This document shows positions 1 through 7,029 of a stretch of DNA of 13,071 bases, one piece after another; positions within the stretch are counted from its first letter, which is position 1; each line of letters opens with the position of its first letter. Below the pieces are notes generated by a model, which made no database searches, was not told the origin of the DNA, and was given only the letters and a program-made list of their open reading frames with translations. A program made the position numbers and the translations under genes. The stretch comes from Gammaproteobacteria bacterium. Its GTDB lineage: Bacteria; Pseudomonadota; Gammaproteobacteria; Arenicellales; JAANXG01. The DNA lies in assembly GCA_018263405.1 (NCBI GenBank), contig JAANXG010000033.1, positions 1 through 13,071 on the forward strand. The letters are read 5' to 3'.

Positions 1-157
1 CTTTCAGGGACGCTGTAAGAAGTGGCATAGGGAAGTGCCGTTTACGGAGCTAAGGATGCAATACCTCCCTGTACGCTCTGGCGAAAGCCTTCGTGCTTTC
101 GACAGCCCTGAAAGACAACCCTGCCCCCACATTCTTGCACGGGGTTATTGAAATTAC
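1..157 (-). mobile_element. Palindromic MITE-like element, copy A (long form, cut by window edge)
   Basis: Right part of a long-form copy; the left part lies outside. It begins in the left stem (CTTTCAGGGACGCTG) and ends with TTATTGAAATTAC at 157. Compared with copy B it has 42 additional bases at 19-60, after CGCTGTAA. The shared core (61-105) holds the hairpin CGAAAGC/GCTTTCG with a different loop from B. The right stem arm (from CCCTGAAAGACAACCC, 106 on) and the right terminal repeat (CATTCTTGCACGGGGTTATT) closely match the other copies. It lies 27 bases after the lapB stop and could act on the 3' end of the lapB mRNA or on the next gene, out of view. No coding capacity. Strand given is that of the surrounding genes; the element is quasi-palindromic. 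Confidence 0.85.
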
Positions 158-184
158 GAAGCTTACCCATAAGTATAAGATTAG

Positions 185-1363
185 TCAGTTCGGGCTGGCG
201 AGCAGTTCGGGGCCGCTGAGGGGGTGTTGACTGTTCCAGCTTTTGCAGCCGGGGCAGTGCCAGTAGAGGGTGCGGCCCGTGAATCCGCACTGGCGGCATC
301 GGTAGCTGCCTTCCGTATCCATGAGGTTATCGAGCAGCGTGCGCACCGGCCGCGTTCGGACATTGTTGTCACCGTTGCGATTGGCGTCGCGTTCCAGTTC
401 CATGAGCCGGGCCAACCCCGCAACGGAGGGATGCCGAACGAGCCAATCCTCCAGAAACGAGGTGGCCGCCTCGGGGCCTTCCATCCGTTCCAATTCGTTA
501 ACGCGGGCGATTAACACATGCGGGTTGGTGACCCGCTCCAGGATCCGATTCAGCAAGCGATCCAGGCCGGCCTGATCGTGGAGGGCCCGGTAGCAGTGCA
601 CCACCCGATCGAGGATCGAGATCAAACACCAGATGTCTTCGTCCTGTATTCGGCTCCAGGCCTTTCTGGCTTCCCGATAGCGTTCGCCCTCATGGCGAAC
701 GAGTCCCTGCTGGATGCGGGCGCGGGTGCAGTACGCATCGGTATCCAGCGCCCGTCTGACGTAAGCCTCGCCCTCCTCCACGCAGCCCTCGGTGAGCCTC
801 TCCTCCGCAAGTTGGCAGTAATACTGAGCGATTGTCGAGTGCATGTCGCTGCCCTGGATTCGTTCCAGGCGCTTCAGGATATCCACGGCCTTTCCCCATT
901 CGCTCTCCTGTTCGTAGATATCCTTCAGCAAACGCAGGGCGGATTCGGCGTGCCCGTCCACGTCGATGAGCTCCAGAAGCAGGCTTTCCGCCCGATCCAG
1001 CAGGCCGGCGCGCAGATAATCCTGGGCCAGTTGAAACAGCGCCTGTAGTCGCTGATGTTCTTCGAGGTTGGGGCGCGCGATCAGGTTCTGATGGATTCGG
1101 GTGGCGCGCTCGATTTCCCCCCTCCGCCGGAACAGGTTGCCCAGCGCGAGGTGCATCTCGACGGTCTCGGAATCCACTTCCAGCATTTTGAGAAACACCT
1201 CGATGGCCTTATCGGGTTGCTCATTGAGCAGGAAGTTCAGGCCCTGGAAATACGCCGAAGGTAGGTTGAAGGACGTTTCGTTCTTTCGATCCCGCCGGCC
1301 CAGGTACCAGCCGGTCGCGGCCGCGGCAGGTAGAAGCAACAGTAACCATGTGGCGTCAAACAC
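185..1363 (-). CDS. lapB: Lipopolysaccharide assembly protein B (LapB/YciM), TPR protein with metal-binding tail
   Basis: 392 residues, close to E. coli LapB (389). An N-terminal membrane anchor (about 4-20, ATWLLLLLPAAAATGWYLG) is followed by a cytoplasmic array of TPR-like helical repeats (about 35-340; for example SAYFQGLNFLLNEQPDKAIE and LALGNLFRRRGEIERAT). A C-terminal rubredoxin-like knuckle holds Cys356, Cys359, Cys370 and Cys373 (YRCRQCGF and WHCPGCKSW). In E. coli LapB recruits LpxC to the FtsH protease and so limits lipid A synthesis. The start is GTG at 1363; GGAAG lies about 9 bases upstream. The left end of repeat element B is only 12 bases from this start, directly against the ribosome binding site. 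Element A lies 27 bases after the stop. Confidence 0.95.
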   Translation of the reverse strand: MFDATWLLLLLPAAAATGWYLGRRDRKNETSFNLPSAYFQGLNFLLNEQPDKAIEVFLKMLEVDSETVEMHLALGNLFRRRGEIERATRIHQNLIARPNLEEHQRLQALFQLAQDYLRAGLLDRAESLLLELIDVDGHAESALRLLKDIYEQESEWGKAVDILKRLERIQGSDMHSTIAQYYCQLAEERLTEGCVEEGEAYVRRALDTDAYCTRARIQQGLVRHEGERYREARKAWSRIQDEDIWCLISILDRVVHCYRALHDQAGLDRLLNRILERVTNPHVLIARVNELERMEGPEAATSFLEDWLVRHPSVAGLARLMELERDANRNGDNNVRTRPVRTLLDNLMDTEGSYRCRQCGFTGRTLYWHCPGCKSWNSQHPLSGPELLASPN

Positions 1364-1375
1364 TTAGCGGCTTCC

Positions 1376-1544
1376 GTAAGTTCTTCAAAAAGTCCGAGCA
1401 ACATTAGTAATCATGCGGGGGCAGGGTTGTCTTTCAGGGACGCTGTAAATACCTCCCTGTACGCTCTGGCGAAAGCCTCCTTGCTTTCGACAGCCCTGAA
1501 AGACAACCCTGCCCCCGCATTCTTGCACGGAATTATTGAAATAC
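1376..1544 (-). mobile_element. Palindromic MITE-like element, copy B (long form, 169 bp)
   Basis: Complete long copy in the lapA-lapB spacer. Left end GTAAGTTCTTCAAAAAGTCC, right end in complement GTATTTCAATAATTCCGTGC. A perfect 27-bp inverted repeat is formed by 1413-1439 and 1494-1520. Inside the loop lies a second hairpin, CGAAAGC (1470-1476) with GCTTTCG (1483-1489). An alternative pairing, CAGGGA (1435-1440) with TCCCTG (1454-1459), would compete with the main stem. The flanks CGGCTTCC (1368-1375) and CGGGCTCC (1545-1552) agree at 6 of 8 bases and may be a decayed target duplication. In the mRNA this forms a very stable hairpin ending 12 bases before the lapB start. Non-coding. Confidence 0.88.
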
Positions 1545-1555
1545 CGGGCTCCCCG

Positions 1556-1597
1556 ATAAGTTCTTGATAACGCCGTGCGAATATGCAGGGTGGGACG
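1556..1597 (+). mobile_element. Decayed half copy (E) of the same palindromic element, inverted orientation
   Basis: Starting ATAAGTTCTTGATAACGCCG, this segment matches the complement of the right end of copy D (GTAAGTTCTCAATAACCCCG) at 20 of the first 25 bases, and continues with GTGCGAATATGCAGGG against GTGCAAGAATGTGGGGG. It is therefore a right end in the opposite orientation to copies A to D. The match fades by about 1597, shortly before the lapA stop codon (1612), and no other end is visible. With the right end of copy B it forms a head-to-head inverted pair separated by 11 bases. The right boundary is approximate. Confidence 0.6.
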
Positions 1598-1611
1598 CAG
1601 TTCTCGAAAGA

Positions 1612-1905
1612 TCACTTTCCTCGTTCCACCAGTGGCCTCAGGCTCGCTGCCTCGCTCTCCAATTGCGAAGCTTCCCGGCGCAGGTGTCCGGCTTGCCGTT
1701 TCGCTTTAATGACCCAGCCCAAAGTAAACAGCACGCCGAGCAACGCACCGACCGCCAGGGCGATCACCAACAACCAGGACAGCGAGCCGGACCACTCGAG
1801 ACCGAAATAGTATGCGACAGCCACGGATTGAGGATTTTTGAGTGCAAAACTGATGCCGAACAACAACGCGACGAGTGCCAGCAGCAAGTAGATGAAAAGC
1901 TTCAT
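1612..1905 (-). CDS. lapA: Lipopolysaccharide assembly protein A domain protein (LapA, formerly DUF1049)
   Basis: 97 residues, a typical size. Small inner-membrane protein that in E. coli works with LapB to control LPS synthesis. Two membrane segments are visible, at about 4-22 (FIYLLLALVALLFGISFAL) and 44-67 (LSWLLVIALAVGALLGVLFT), joined by KNPQSVAVAYYFGLEWSGS, which contains the family-typical N-x-Q-x-V-x-V pattern. A cytoplasmic charged helix (about 68-97, KAKRQAGHLRREASQLESEA) is likely coiled coil. The start is ATG at 1905; the frame is open further upstream, but that extension overlaps ihfB in a shadow frame and is not used. Downstream, a 248-base spacer with two repeat elements separates it from lapB; in other genomes the two genes are usually adjacent. 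Confidence 0.93.
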   Translation of the reverse strand: MKLFIYLLLALVALLFGISFALKNPQSVAVAYYFGLEWSGSLSWLLVIALAVGALLGVLFTLGWVIKAKRQAGHLRREASQLESEAASLRPLVERGK

Positions 1906-1957
1906 GCCCGATGATTGGCGACTTCTGCGCCGCTGTGTCTGTTTATGAGATGACTTT

Positions 1958-2290
1958 CTAGTCCGATGTCTCATCGCGCGATGTTTGGTCGACGCGTTCG
2001 CGCATTTCCTTGCCGGGTTTGAAGTGCGGCACGTACTTGTCGGGAACGGTAACCGTTTCGCCGGTTTTCGGATTGCGCCCGACCCGGGCGGGGCGGTGAT
2101 GCAGGGAAAAGCTCCCGAAGCCACGCACTTCGATGCGCTCGCCGTACGCCTGTGCCTCCGACATCCGTTCCAGCAGCCCCTTCACCGCGAGCTCGACATC
2201 CCGGTATGCCAGCTGCGGTTGTTCCACCGCCAGCATATCGATCACGTCGGACTTAGTTATCGACGATTTGCCCACGCCACCCCGGCTCAT
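1958..2290 (-). CDS. ihfB: Integration host factor beta subunit
   Basis: 110 residues; HU/IHF family. With IHF alpha it binds and sharply bends specific DNA sites, acting in recombination, replication and transcription. Close match in order to E. coli IHF beta: ITKSDVIDML at the N terminus, GERIEVRGFGSFSLHHR leading into the beta-ribbon arm, GRNPKTGE with the intercalating proline at the arm tip, and YVPHFKPGKEMRERV at the end. The ATG at 2290 gives an eight- to ten-residue N-terminal extension (MSRGGVGKSS) compared with E. coli; no ATG, GTG or TTG lies exactly at the E. coli start, and a G-rich AGGGGGG lies about 9 bases upstream of this ATG, which supports it. The rpsA-ihfB order is conserved. 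52 bases separate it from lapA. Confidence 0.96.
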   Translation of the reverse strand: MSRGGVGKSSITKSDVIDMLAVEQPQLAYRDVELAVKGLLERMSEAQAYGERIEVRGFGSFSLHHRPARVGRNPKTGETVTVPDKYVPHFKPGKEMRERVDQTSRDETSD

Positions 2291-2305
2291 CGTGGGTTAC
2301 CCCCC

Positions 2306-3982
2306 CTACGAAGATGTCTTTTCCAGCTGTTCTTTCAGTTTATCGCCCAGGGTCGCCGTCGACACGCCGGACTTGCGCTTGTACTCCTCGATCGCCTCGG
2401 TTTCCCGATCCGCGTCCAGCGCTTTCGCCGACAGCGAAATGCGCCGGTTCTTTCGATCGATGCTGATGATTTTGGAATCGATATCCTTGCCTTCCGAGAG
2501 CATCGAGCGCGCGTCGGCCACGTGTTCCCGGGACAATTCCGAAGCGCGCAAATAGCCGTCGACGCCTTCGGAGAGCTTGATCGCGGCGCCCTTGGGATCC
2601 ACCTCCACGATCGTGCCCCGGACGATGGTGCCTTTGCCGTTTTGACCGACATAGGCGGTGAACGGATCCTGGCTGGCCTGCTTGATGCCGAGCGAGACGC
2701 GCTCGCGTTCGGGATCGACGGAGAGCACCATCGCCTCCACCTCGTCGCCTTTCTTGTATTCCCGGACCACTTCCTCGCCGGCCCGGTCCCAGGACAGATC
2801 GCTCAGGTGGATCAGGCCGTCGATGCCGCCTTCCAGCCCGATGAAGACGCCGAAATCCGTAATGGACTTAATCTTCCCGCTGATCCTGTCGTTCTTGTTG
2901 CGCGTGGCGGCGAATTCCTCCCAGGGGTTCGGCTGACACTGTTTCATGCCCAGGGAAATACGCCGCCGTTCCTCGTCGATATCGAGCACCTTCACTTCGA
3001 CTTCGTCCCCGACGTGGCAGACCTTGGTGGGATGCACGTTCTTGTTGGTCCAGTCCATTTCGGACACATGCACCAGCCCTTCTACGCCTTCTTCCAGTTC
3101 CACGAAGGCGCCGTAGTCGGTCAGGTTGGTGACCTTGCCAAACACCCGTTTGTCTTCCGGATAGCGGCGCGGCAGATCGTCCCAGGGGTCGTCGCCGAGT
3201 TGCTTCAAGCCGAGGGATACCCGGTTGCGCTCGCGGTCGAATTTCAGCACCCGGGCCTCGATCTCGTCGCCGACATTCAGCACTTCCGACGGATGCTTGA
3301 CACGCTTCCACGCCAAATCGGTGATATGCAGCAGTCCATCCAGGCCACCGAGGTTCACGAACGCACCGTAATCGGTGAGATTCTTCACGACGCCCTTGAC
3401 GATCTGACCTTCCTCCAACGTATCGAGCAACTGTTCGCGTTCGGCGCTGAGCTCGTTCTCCACCACGGCGCGGCGCGAGACCACTACGTTGTTGCGGCGG
3501 CGGTCCAGCTTGATGACCTTGAACTCCAGATCCTTACCTTCCAGGTAGGCGGAATCCTTGACGGGACGGACGTCGACCAGCGAACCCGGCAAGAAGGCCC
3601 GGGTACCCAGCACCGCGACCGTATAGCCGCCTTTGACCTTGCCGGTGATGACGCCGGTGACGATGCTGCCTTCCTCGCTGGCTTTCTCGAGCTCGTCCCA
3701 GGCCCGCGCGCGGCAGGCTTTTTCCCGCGAAAGTCTGGTCTGACCCGACCCGTCCTCGAATGCCTCGATGGCGACTTCCACAGTGTCGCCCACGGAAACC
3801 GTGAGCTCGCCGTGGTCATCCCTGAATTGCGCAGCCGGTATTTCCGACTCCGATTTCAATCCGGCGTTAACAATGACGAAATCGCCTTCTACATCGACGA
3901 CTTCTCCTTCGATTACGGCACCAGGAGCCATTACGGTTTCCGCGATGCTCTGTTCAAATAGTTCTGCAAAACTTTCGGTCAT
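2306..3982 (-). CDS. rpsA: 30S ribosomal protein S1
   Basis: 558 residues, the usual gammaproteobacterial length of about 557. S1 binds mRNA leaders on the small ribosomal subunit and is needed for translation of most mRNAs. Six S1/OB-fold repeats are visible, at about 20-86, 104-170, 190-258, 275-345, 362-432 and 449-517. Repeats 3 to 5 carry the high-affinity RNA-binding signature, for example LTDYGAFVNLGGLDGLLHIT and ITDFGVFIGLEGGIDGLIHL. ATG at 3982 follows GAGACA, a weak ribosome binding site, as is usual for rpsA, whose product represses its own mRNA in E. coli; autoregulation here is inferred. ihfB follows after 15 bases. A 658-codon open frame on the opposite strand is a shadow caused by GC-rich codon use. 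Confidence 0.98.
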   Translation of the reverse strand: MTESFAELFEQSIAETVMAPGAVIEGEVVDVEGDFVIVNAGLKSESEIPAAQFRDDHGELTVSVGDTVEVAIEAFEDGSGQTRLSREKACRARAWDELEKASEEGSIVTGVITGKVKGGYTVAVLGTRAFLPGSLVDVRPVKDSAYLEGKDLEFKVIKLDRRRNNVVVSRRAVVENELSAEREQLLDTLEEGQIVKGVVKNLTDYGAFVNLGGLDGLLHITDLAWKRVKHPSEVLNVGDEIEARVLKFDRERNRVSLGLKQLGDDPWDDLPRRYPEDKRVFGKVTNLTDYGAFVELEEGVEGLVHVSEMDWTNKNVHPTKVCHVGDEVEVKVLDIDEERRRISLGMKQCQPNPWEEFAATRNKNDRISGKIKSITDFGVFIGLEGGIDGLIHLSDLSWDRAGEEVVREYKKGDEVEAMVLSVDPERERVSLGIKQASQDPFTAYVGQNGKGTIVRGTIVEVDPKGAAIKLSEGVDGYLRASELSREHVADARSMLSEGKDIDSKIISIDRKNRRISLSAKALDADRETEAIEEYKRKSGVSTATLGDKLKEQLEKTSS

Positions 3983-4071
3983 ATTGTCTCGGTTTAACGA
4001 TCAGCCGCTCGATGCGCCCGATCTTCTCCAATTATGCACGCTGCGTGGACTGCCCCGAACAATCCCCGCAT

Positions 4072-4743
4072 CTAGTGGATTACCCGATCAAGAACGCGCG
4101 ACACCACTTCATCAATCGACATGTCTGAAGTATCCAGCATCGTCGCGTCCTCCGCGGGCTTGAGCGGAGAGACGGCGCGCTGGGCATCGCGGGTATCGCG
4201 TTCCTGGATCGCCTCGAAAAGCGCCGCAAGACTACCATCGAAACCCTTTACTTTCAACTGCTTATAACGTCTTTCCGCACGCACCCCGGCGCCGGCCGTC
4301 AAAAAGAACTTCCGGTGAGCGTCCGGGAACACCACCGTGCCCATATCCCGGCCGTCCGCCACCAGGCCCGGCGCTTGACGCGCGCGCCGCTGGACCCGCA
4401 AAAGCGCCGCCCGGACCGCGGGAATGGAGGCCAACCGCGAGGCCAGCCGGCCCATCTCCTCGTTGCGCACGCGATCGTCGACATTCTCGCCGTTAACCAT
4501 AATGACGGCCGATTCCGGTGGGTTGGGAAGGCACTCCATTTTCAGATCTTCGGCCCGCTGTACGACGGCTTCTACATCGCCGGCATCCAATCCCGCTTGC
4601 CGCACGACGTAGGCCAGCGCCCGGTATATGGCCCCGCTGTCGAGGTAATGCCAACCCAACTTCTGCGCGCAAAGTTGCCCCACCGCGCCCTTGCCGGACC
4701 CGCTGGGACCGTCCAGCGTCAGTACGGGCACCGGATTATTCAC
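4072..4743 (-). CDS. cmk: Cytidylate kinase
   Basis: 223 residues. Phosphorylates CMP and dCMP with ATP; cytoplasmic. The P-loop GPSGSGKG is at 12-19, followed by HYLDSGAIYRALAY (nucleotide-monophosphate binding), the NMP-binding insert, VADGRDMGTVVFPDA, and the arginine-rich lid (RAERRYKQLK, ERDTRDAQRAVSPLKPAEDA). The start is GTG at 4743 (MNNPVPVLTLDG), which overlaps the end of aroA in another frame. The cmk-rpsA pairing downstream is conserved in gammaproteobacteria. 89 bases separate the stop from rpsA; no clear terminator is seen there. Confidence 0.95.
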   Translation of the reverse strand: MNNPVPVLTLDGPSGSGKGAVGQLCAQKLGWHYLDSGAIYRALAYVVRQAGLDAGDVEAVVQRAEDLKMECLPNPPESAVIMVNGENVDDRVRNEEMGRLASRLASIPAVRAALLRVQRRARQAPGLVADGRDMGTVVFPDAHRKFFLTAGAGVRAERRYKQLKVKGFDGSLAALFEAIQERDTRDAQRAVSPLKPAEDATMLDTSDMSIDEVVSRVLDRVIH

Positions 4744-6046
4744 AAGAATGACAACTCAACGACAAACCGAGCTTCAGCGCCTGCGAGGCGAAGGATGGAT
4801 ACGAGGTCTCGACGTTGTCGACGTTGCCCACAATGACGGGCGTACGGGCGCGCAGGCCGGCCATGGCGAACGCCATGGCGATGCGGTGGTCGGTGAAGCT
4901 GTCCACTGTACCGCCGGACAATTCGCTCCGCCCCTCGATCGTCATGCCATCGTCCGTCTCTTGGAGTTTGACGCCAAGCTCTTGCAACCCGGCGGCCATC
5001 GCACGAATCCGGTCGCTTTCCTTGTAGCGCAGTTCGCCGGCACCGCGGATGCGGGTCCTGCCTTCGGCCAGCGCCGCCGCGACGCAGAGCGCGGGGAATT
5101 CGTCAATTGCCAGAGGCACGACGTCGGGAGAAATGTCGATCCCTTCCAACGGGGCCGAGCGAACGACCAGATCCGCCACGGGTTCGCCGGTCACCATTCG
5201 CTCGTTTTCCAGCCGAATATCCGCTCCCATCTCCCGCAGCACCGTCAACAAGCCGGTGCGGGTGGGATTGACCCCGACATGGTTCAGTTCGATCTCGCTG
5301 CCCGGCGCAATGCTTGCCCCCACTAGAAAGAATGCCGCGGCAGAAAAGTCGGCCGGGACCTCGATGTTCCCCGCTTCGAGATCGCCCGCCGTCATGCAAG
5401 TCCATTCGTTGTCCTGCTCGACGGACACGCCCAAGCCGCGCAGCATCCGCTCGGTGTGATCTCTTACCGGCGCCGGCTCGGCTACGCATACCTGCTCGTC
5501 CGTGTACAGGCCCGCCAACAGCACGGCGGATTTCACCTGCGCGCTCGCCACCGGCAAGCGGTACCGGATCCCCGAAAGTCTGCCGACGGGGTTAATGACC
5601 AACGGCGGCGTCCCGTCGGGGTGGGTCTCGATATCCGCACCCATTGCCCGCAAGGGTTCCGTTACTCGTTTCATGGGCCGACGGCTCAAGGATGCATCGC
5701 CGCGCAGACGTACCGGAAACCGTTGGCCGCTCAGGAGCCCGCCAAGCAGACGCATCCCCGTGCCCGAGTTGCCGAGATCCAGATCCTGTTGCGGTGCGCG
5801 GAGTCCGTATCGGCCTACCCCGTGCACGGTCACGAGGGTGCCGTCATCGAAATCCATCGACACCCCCATCGACCGGAAGGCCCGCGCCGTGGCCCACACA
5901 TCCGCCCCCCCCGACAACCCATGGATGCGGCTGGTTCCCTCGGCAAGCGCCGTCAACATCACCGCCCGGTGCGAGATGGACTTGTCGCCTGGAACCCGTA
6001 GTCGGCCTTGAAGTACGCCACCCGGCTCGATGTGGAAGGTGGTCAT
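4736..6046 (-). CDS. aroA: 3-phosphoshikimate 1-carboxyvinyltransferase (EPSP synthase)
   Basis: 436 residues. Transfers enolpyruvyl from phosphoenolpyruvate to shikimate-3-phosphate, the sixth step of the shikimate pathway, one step before chorismate; cytoplasmic. Visible motifs in order: PGDKSISHRAVML near residue 18, LDLGNSGTGMRLLGGLLSG, RGDASLSRRPMKRV, PVASAQVKSAVLLAGLY, NPTRTGLL, DEFPALCVAA, RYKESDRI and the terminal DHRIAMAFA. The GDKS, SAQVK and NPTR forms are those of class II EPSP synthases rather than the E. coli-like class I. ATG at 6046 is 10 bases after tyrA. The 3' end overlaps the cmk start by 8 bases, which suggests translational coupling. Confidence 0.96.
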   Translation of the reverse strand: MTTFHIEPGGVLQGRLRVPGDKSISHRAVMLTALAEGTSRIHGLSGGADVWATARAFRSMGVSMDFDDGTLVTVHGVGRYGLRAPQQDLDLGNSGTGMRLLGGLLSGQRFPVRLRGDASLSRRPMKRVTEPLRAMGADIETHPDGTPPLVINPVGRLSGIRYRLPVASAQVKSAVLLAGLYTDEQVCVAEPAPVRDHTERMLRGLGVSVEQDNEWTCMTAGDLEAGNIEVPADFSAAAFFLVGASIAPGSEIELNHVGVNPTRTGLLTVLREMGADIRLENERMVTGEPVADLVVRSAPLEGIDISPDVVPLAIDEFPALCVAAALAEGRTRIRGAGELRYKESDRIRAMAAGLQELGVKLQETDDGMTIEGRSELSGGTVDSFTDHRIAMAFAMAGLRARTPVIVGNVDNVETSYPSFASQALKLGLSLSCHSCE

Positions 6047-6056
6047 TGGTCGGTGG

Positions 6057-6941
6057 TCATCGATCCCCGTTTTTCCGGGCCAGGCCCAGATCCCGTGCCT
6101 GTTTGGCGCCGGCGAATGTTCGGTGCAGCGCTTCCTCGTCGCGGGTTTCCAAGGCTTCGATCAAGGCATCCAGCTCCGCGCGAAACGTCTTCATCGATTC
6201 GATCAATGGTCCGGCGTTCGTCGAGCCGATATCCCGCCACATGAGCGGATCGCTGGACGCGATGCGGGTGAAGTCATAGAAGCCGCCCGCTGCCAGCCGG
6301 AACAACTCCTCGGCTTGTGGATGCCTGGCGAGGCAGTTGACCAGGGCATAGGCCACCATGTGGGGCAGGTGACTGGTGGCGGCCAGCAGCTCGTCGTGTC
6401 GCCGCGGGTCCATGCGCACGACGCTGGCGCCAGCGAGGCGCCACATCGCGTCCACGGTCTCCAGGGCGGTTCCCGATACGTCTTCTTCAGGCGTCAGAAT
6501 CACCGTGCGGTTTTCGAATAAGGATGCAAACGACGCTTCCACCCCGGCGTGTTCCGTGCCGGCGATGGGGTGGCCCGGCACAAATCGCGACCGGGCATCG
6601 CCCAGATGCCGCTCCGCCGCCTCGCACACGAAGGTCTTCACGCTGCCGACGTCGGTGACGGTGCTTTCCGCCGACAGGTGCGGCGCAAAGGCGTGCATGA
6701 TGTCGGGCACCGCGCGCACCGGCGTGGCAATCACAAGGATATCCACCGGTCCCACCGCCGCGGCCTGCGTCTCCCCGCGGTCGATGACCCCGAGTTCGAG
6801 CGCTTTGTTCAGTGTTTCGGGTTTCCGGGACATCCCGACGATCTCCCGGGTGACCCCGGCGGCCTTAAGCGCCCGGGCCAACGAACCGCCGATGAGGCCG
6901 ACGCCCACGATCGCCACCTGCAGCGAGGACAATTCTTTCAT
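6057..6941 (-). CDS. tyrA: Prephenate dehydrogenase
   Basis: 294 residues, a monofunctional TyrA. Oxidatively decarboxylates prephenate to 4-hydroxyphenylpyruvate with NAD(P), the tyrosine branch. The N-terminal Rossmann motif VAIVGVGLIGGSLA (GxGxxGG at 13-19) is followed by TDVGSVK and the conserved GHPIAGTEHAG segment that carries the active-site histidine; the C-terminal half is the helical dimerisation domain. No chorismate mutase domain is fused, unlike enterobacterial TyrA; here chorismate mutase activity is supplied by PheA. ATG at 6941 follows GTTGGGA. The stop is 10 bases before the aroA ATG. Some relatives carry tyrA and aroA as a single fused gene; here they are separate frames. 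Confidence 0.94.
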   Translation of the reverse strand: MKELSSLQVAIVGVGLIGGSLARALKAAGVTREIVGMSRKPETLNKALELGVIDRGETQAAAVGPVDILVIATPVRAVPDIMHAFAPHLSAESTVTDVGSVKTFVCEAAERHLGDARSRFVPGHPIAGTEHAGVEASFASLFENRTVILTPEEDVSGTALETVDAMWRLAGASVVRMDPRRHDELLAATSHLPHMVAYALVNCLARHPQAEELFRLAAGGFYDFTRIASSDPLMWRDIGSTNAGPLIESMKTFRAELDALIEALETRDEEALHRTFAGAKQARDLGLARKNGDR

Positions 6942-6947
6942 GTAATT

Positions 6948-6990
6948 CCCAACCCCCTCATCCTGTCCCTCCGGGAGAGGGCCGGGGCTG
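6948..6990. repeat. Short intergenic palindrome (CCCTC...GAGGG type) between hisC and tyrA
   Basis: The spacer holds CCCCCTCATCCTGTCCCTCC followed by GGGAGAGGG, giving the small hairpin CCCTC/GAGGG with loop CGGGA. This wording resembles short intergenic repeats commonly seen in GC-rich gammaproteobacterial genomes. Only one copy is in the window, so its repeat nature here is inferred. No T-tract follows on the coding strand, so it is not an evident terminator. It lies just upstream of the tyrA ribosome binding site. Confidence 0.4.
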
Positions 6991-7029
6991 TGTATCCTAA
7001 GTTATCACGTCGATAGGGTAGGCACACTT

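Noticed and set aside
1906..2124. Upstream extension of lapA overlapping ihfB
   Set aside because: The residues derive from a shadow frame of ihfB, and LapA proteins begin directly with the membrane segment found at 1905.
1985..3961. 658-codon open frame on the plus strand opposite rpsA and ihfB
   Set aside because: It is antisense to two certain genes, in a frame kept open by GC-rich codon bias; its translation is low-complexity and matches no family I recognise.
3983..4071. Promoter before rpsA (CATAAT on the coding strand)
   Set aside because: A -10-like hexamer is present but the nearest TTG-type -35 is 20 bases away, so the spacing is poor; not strong enough to annotate.
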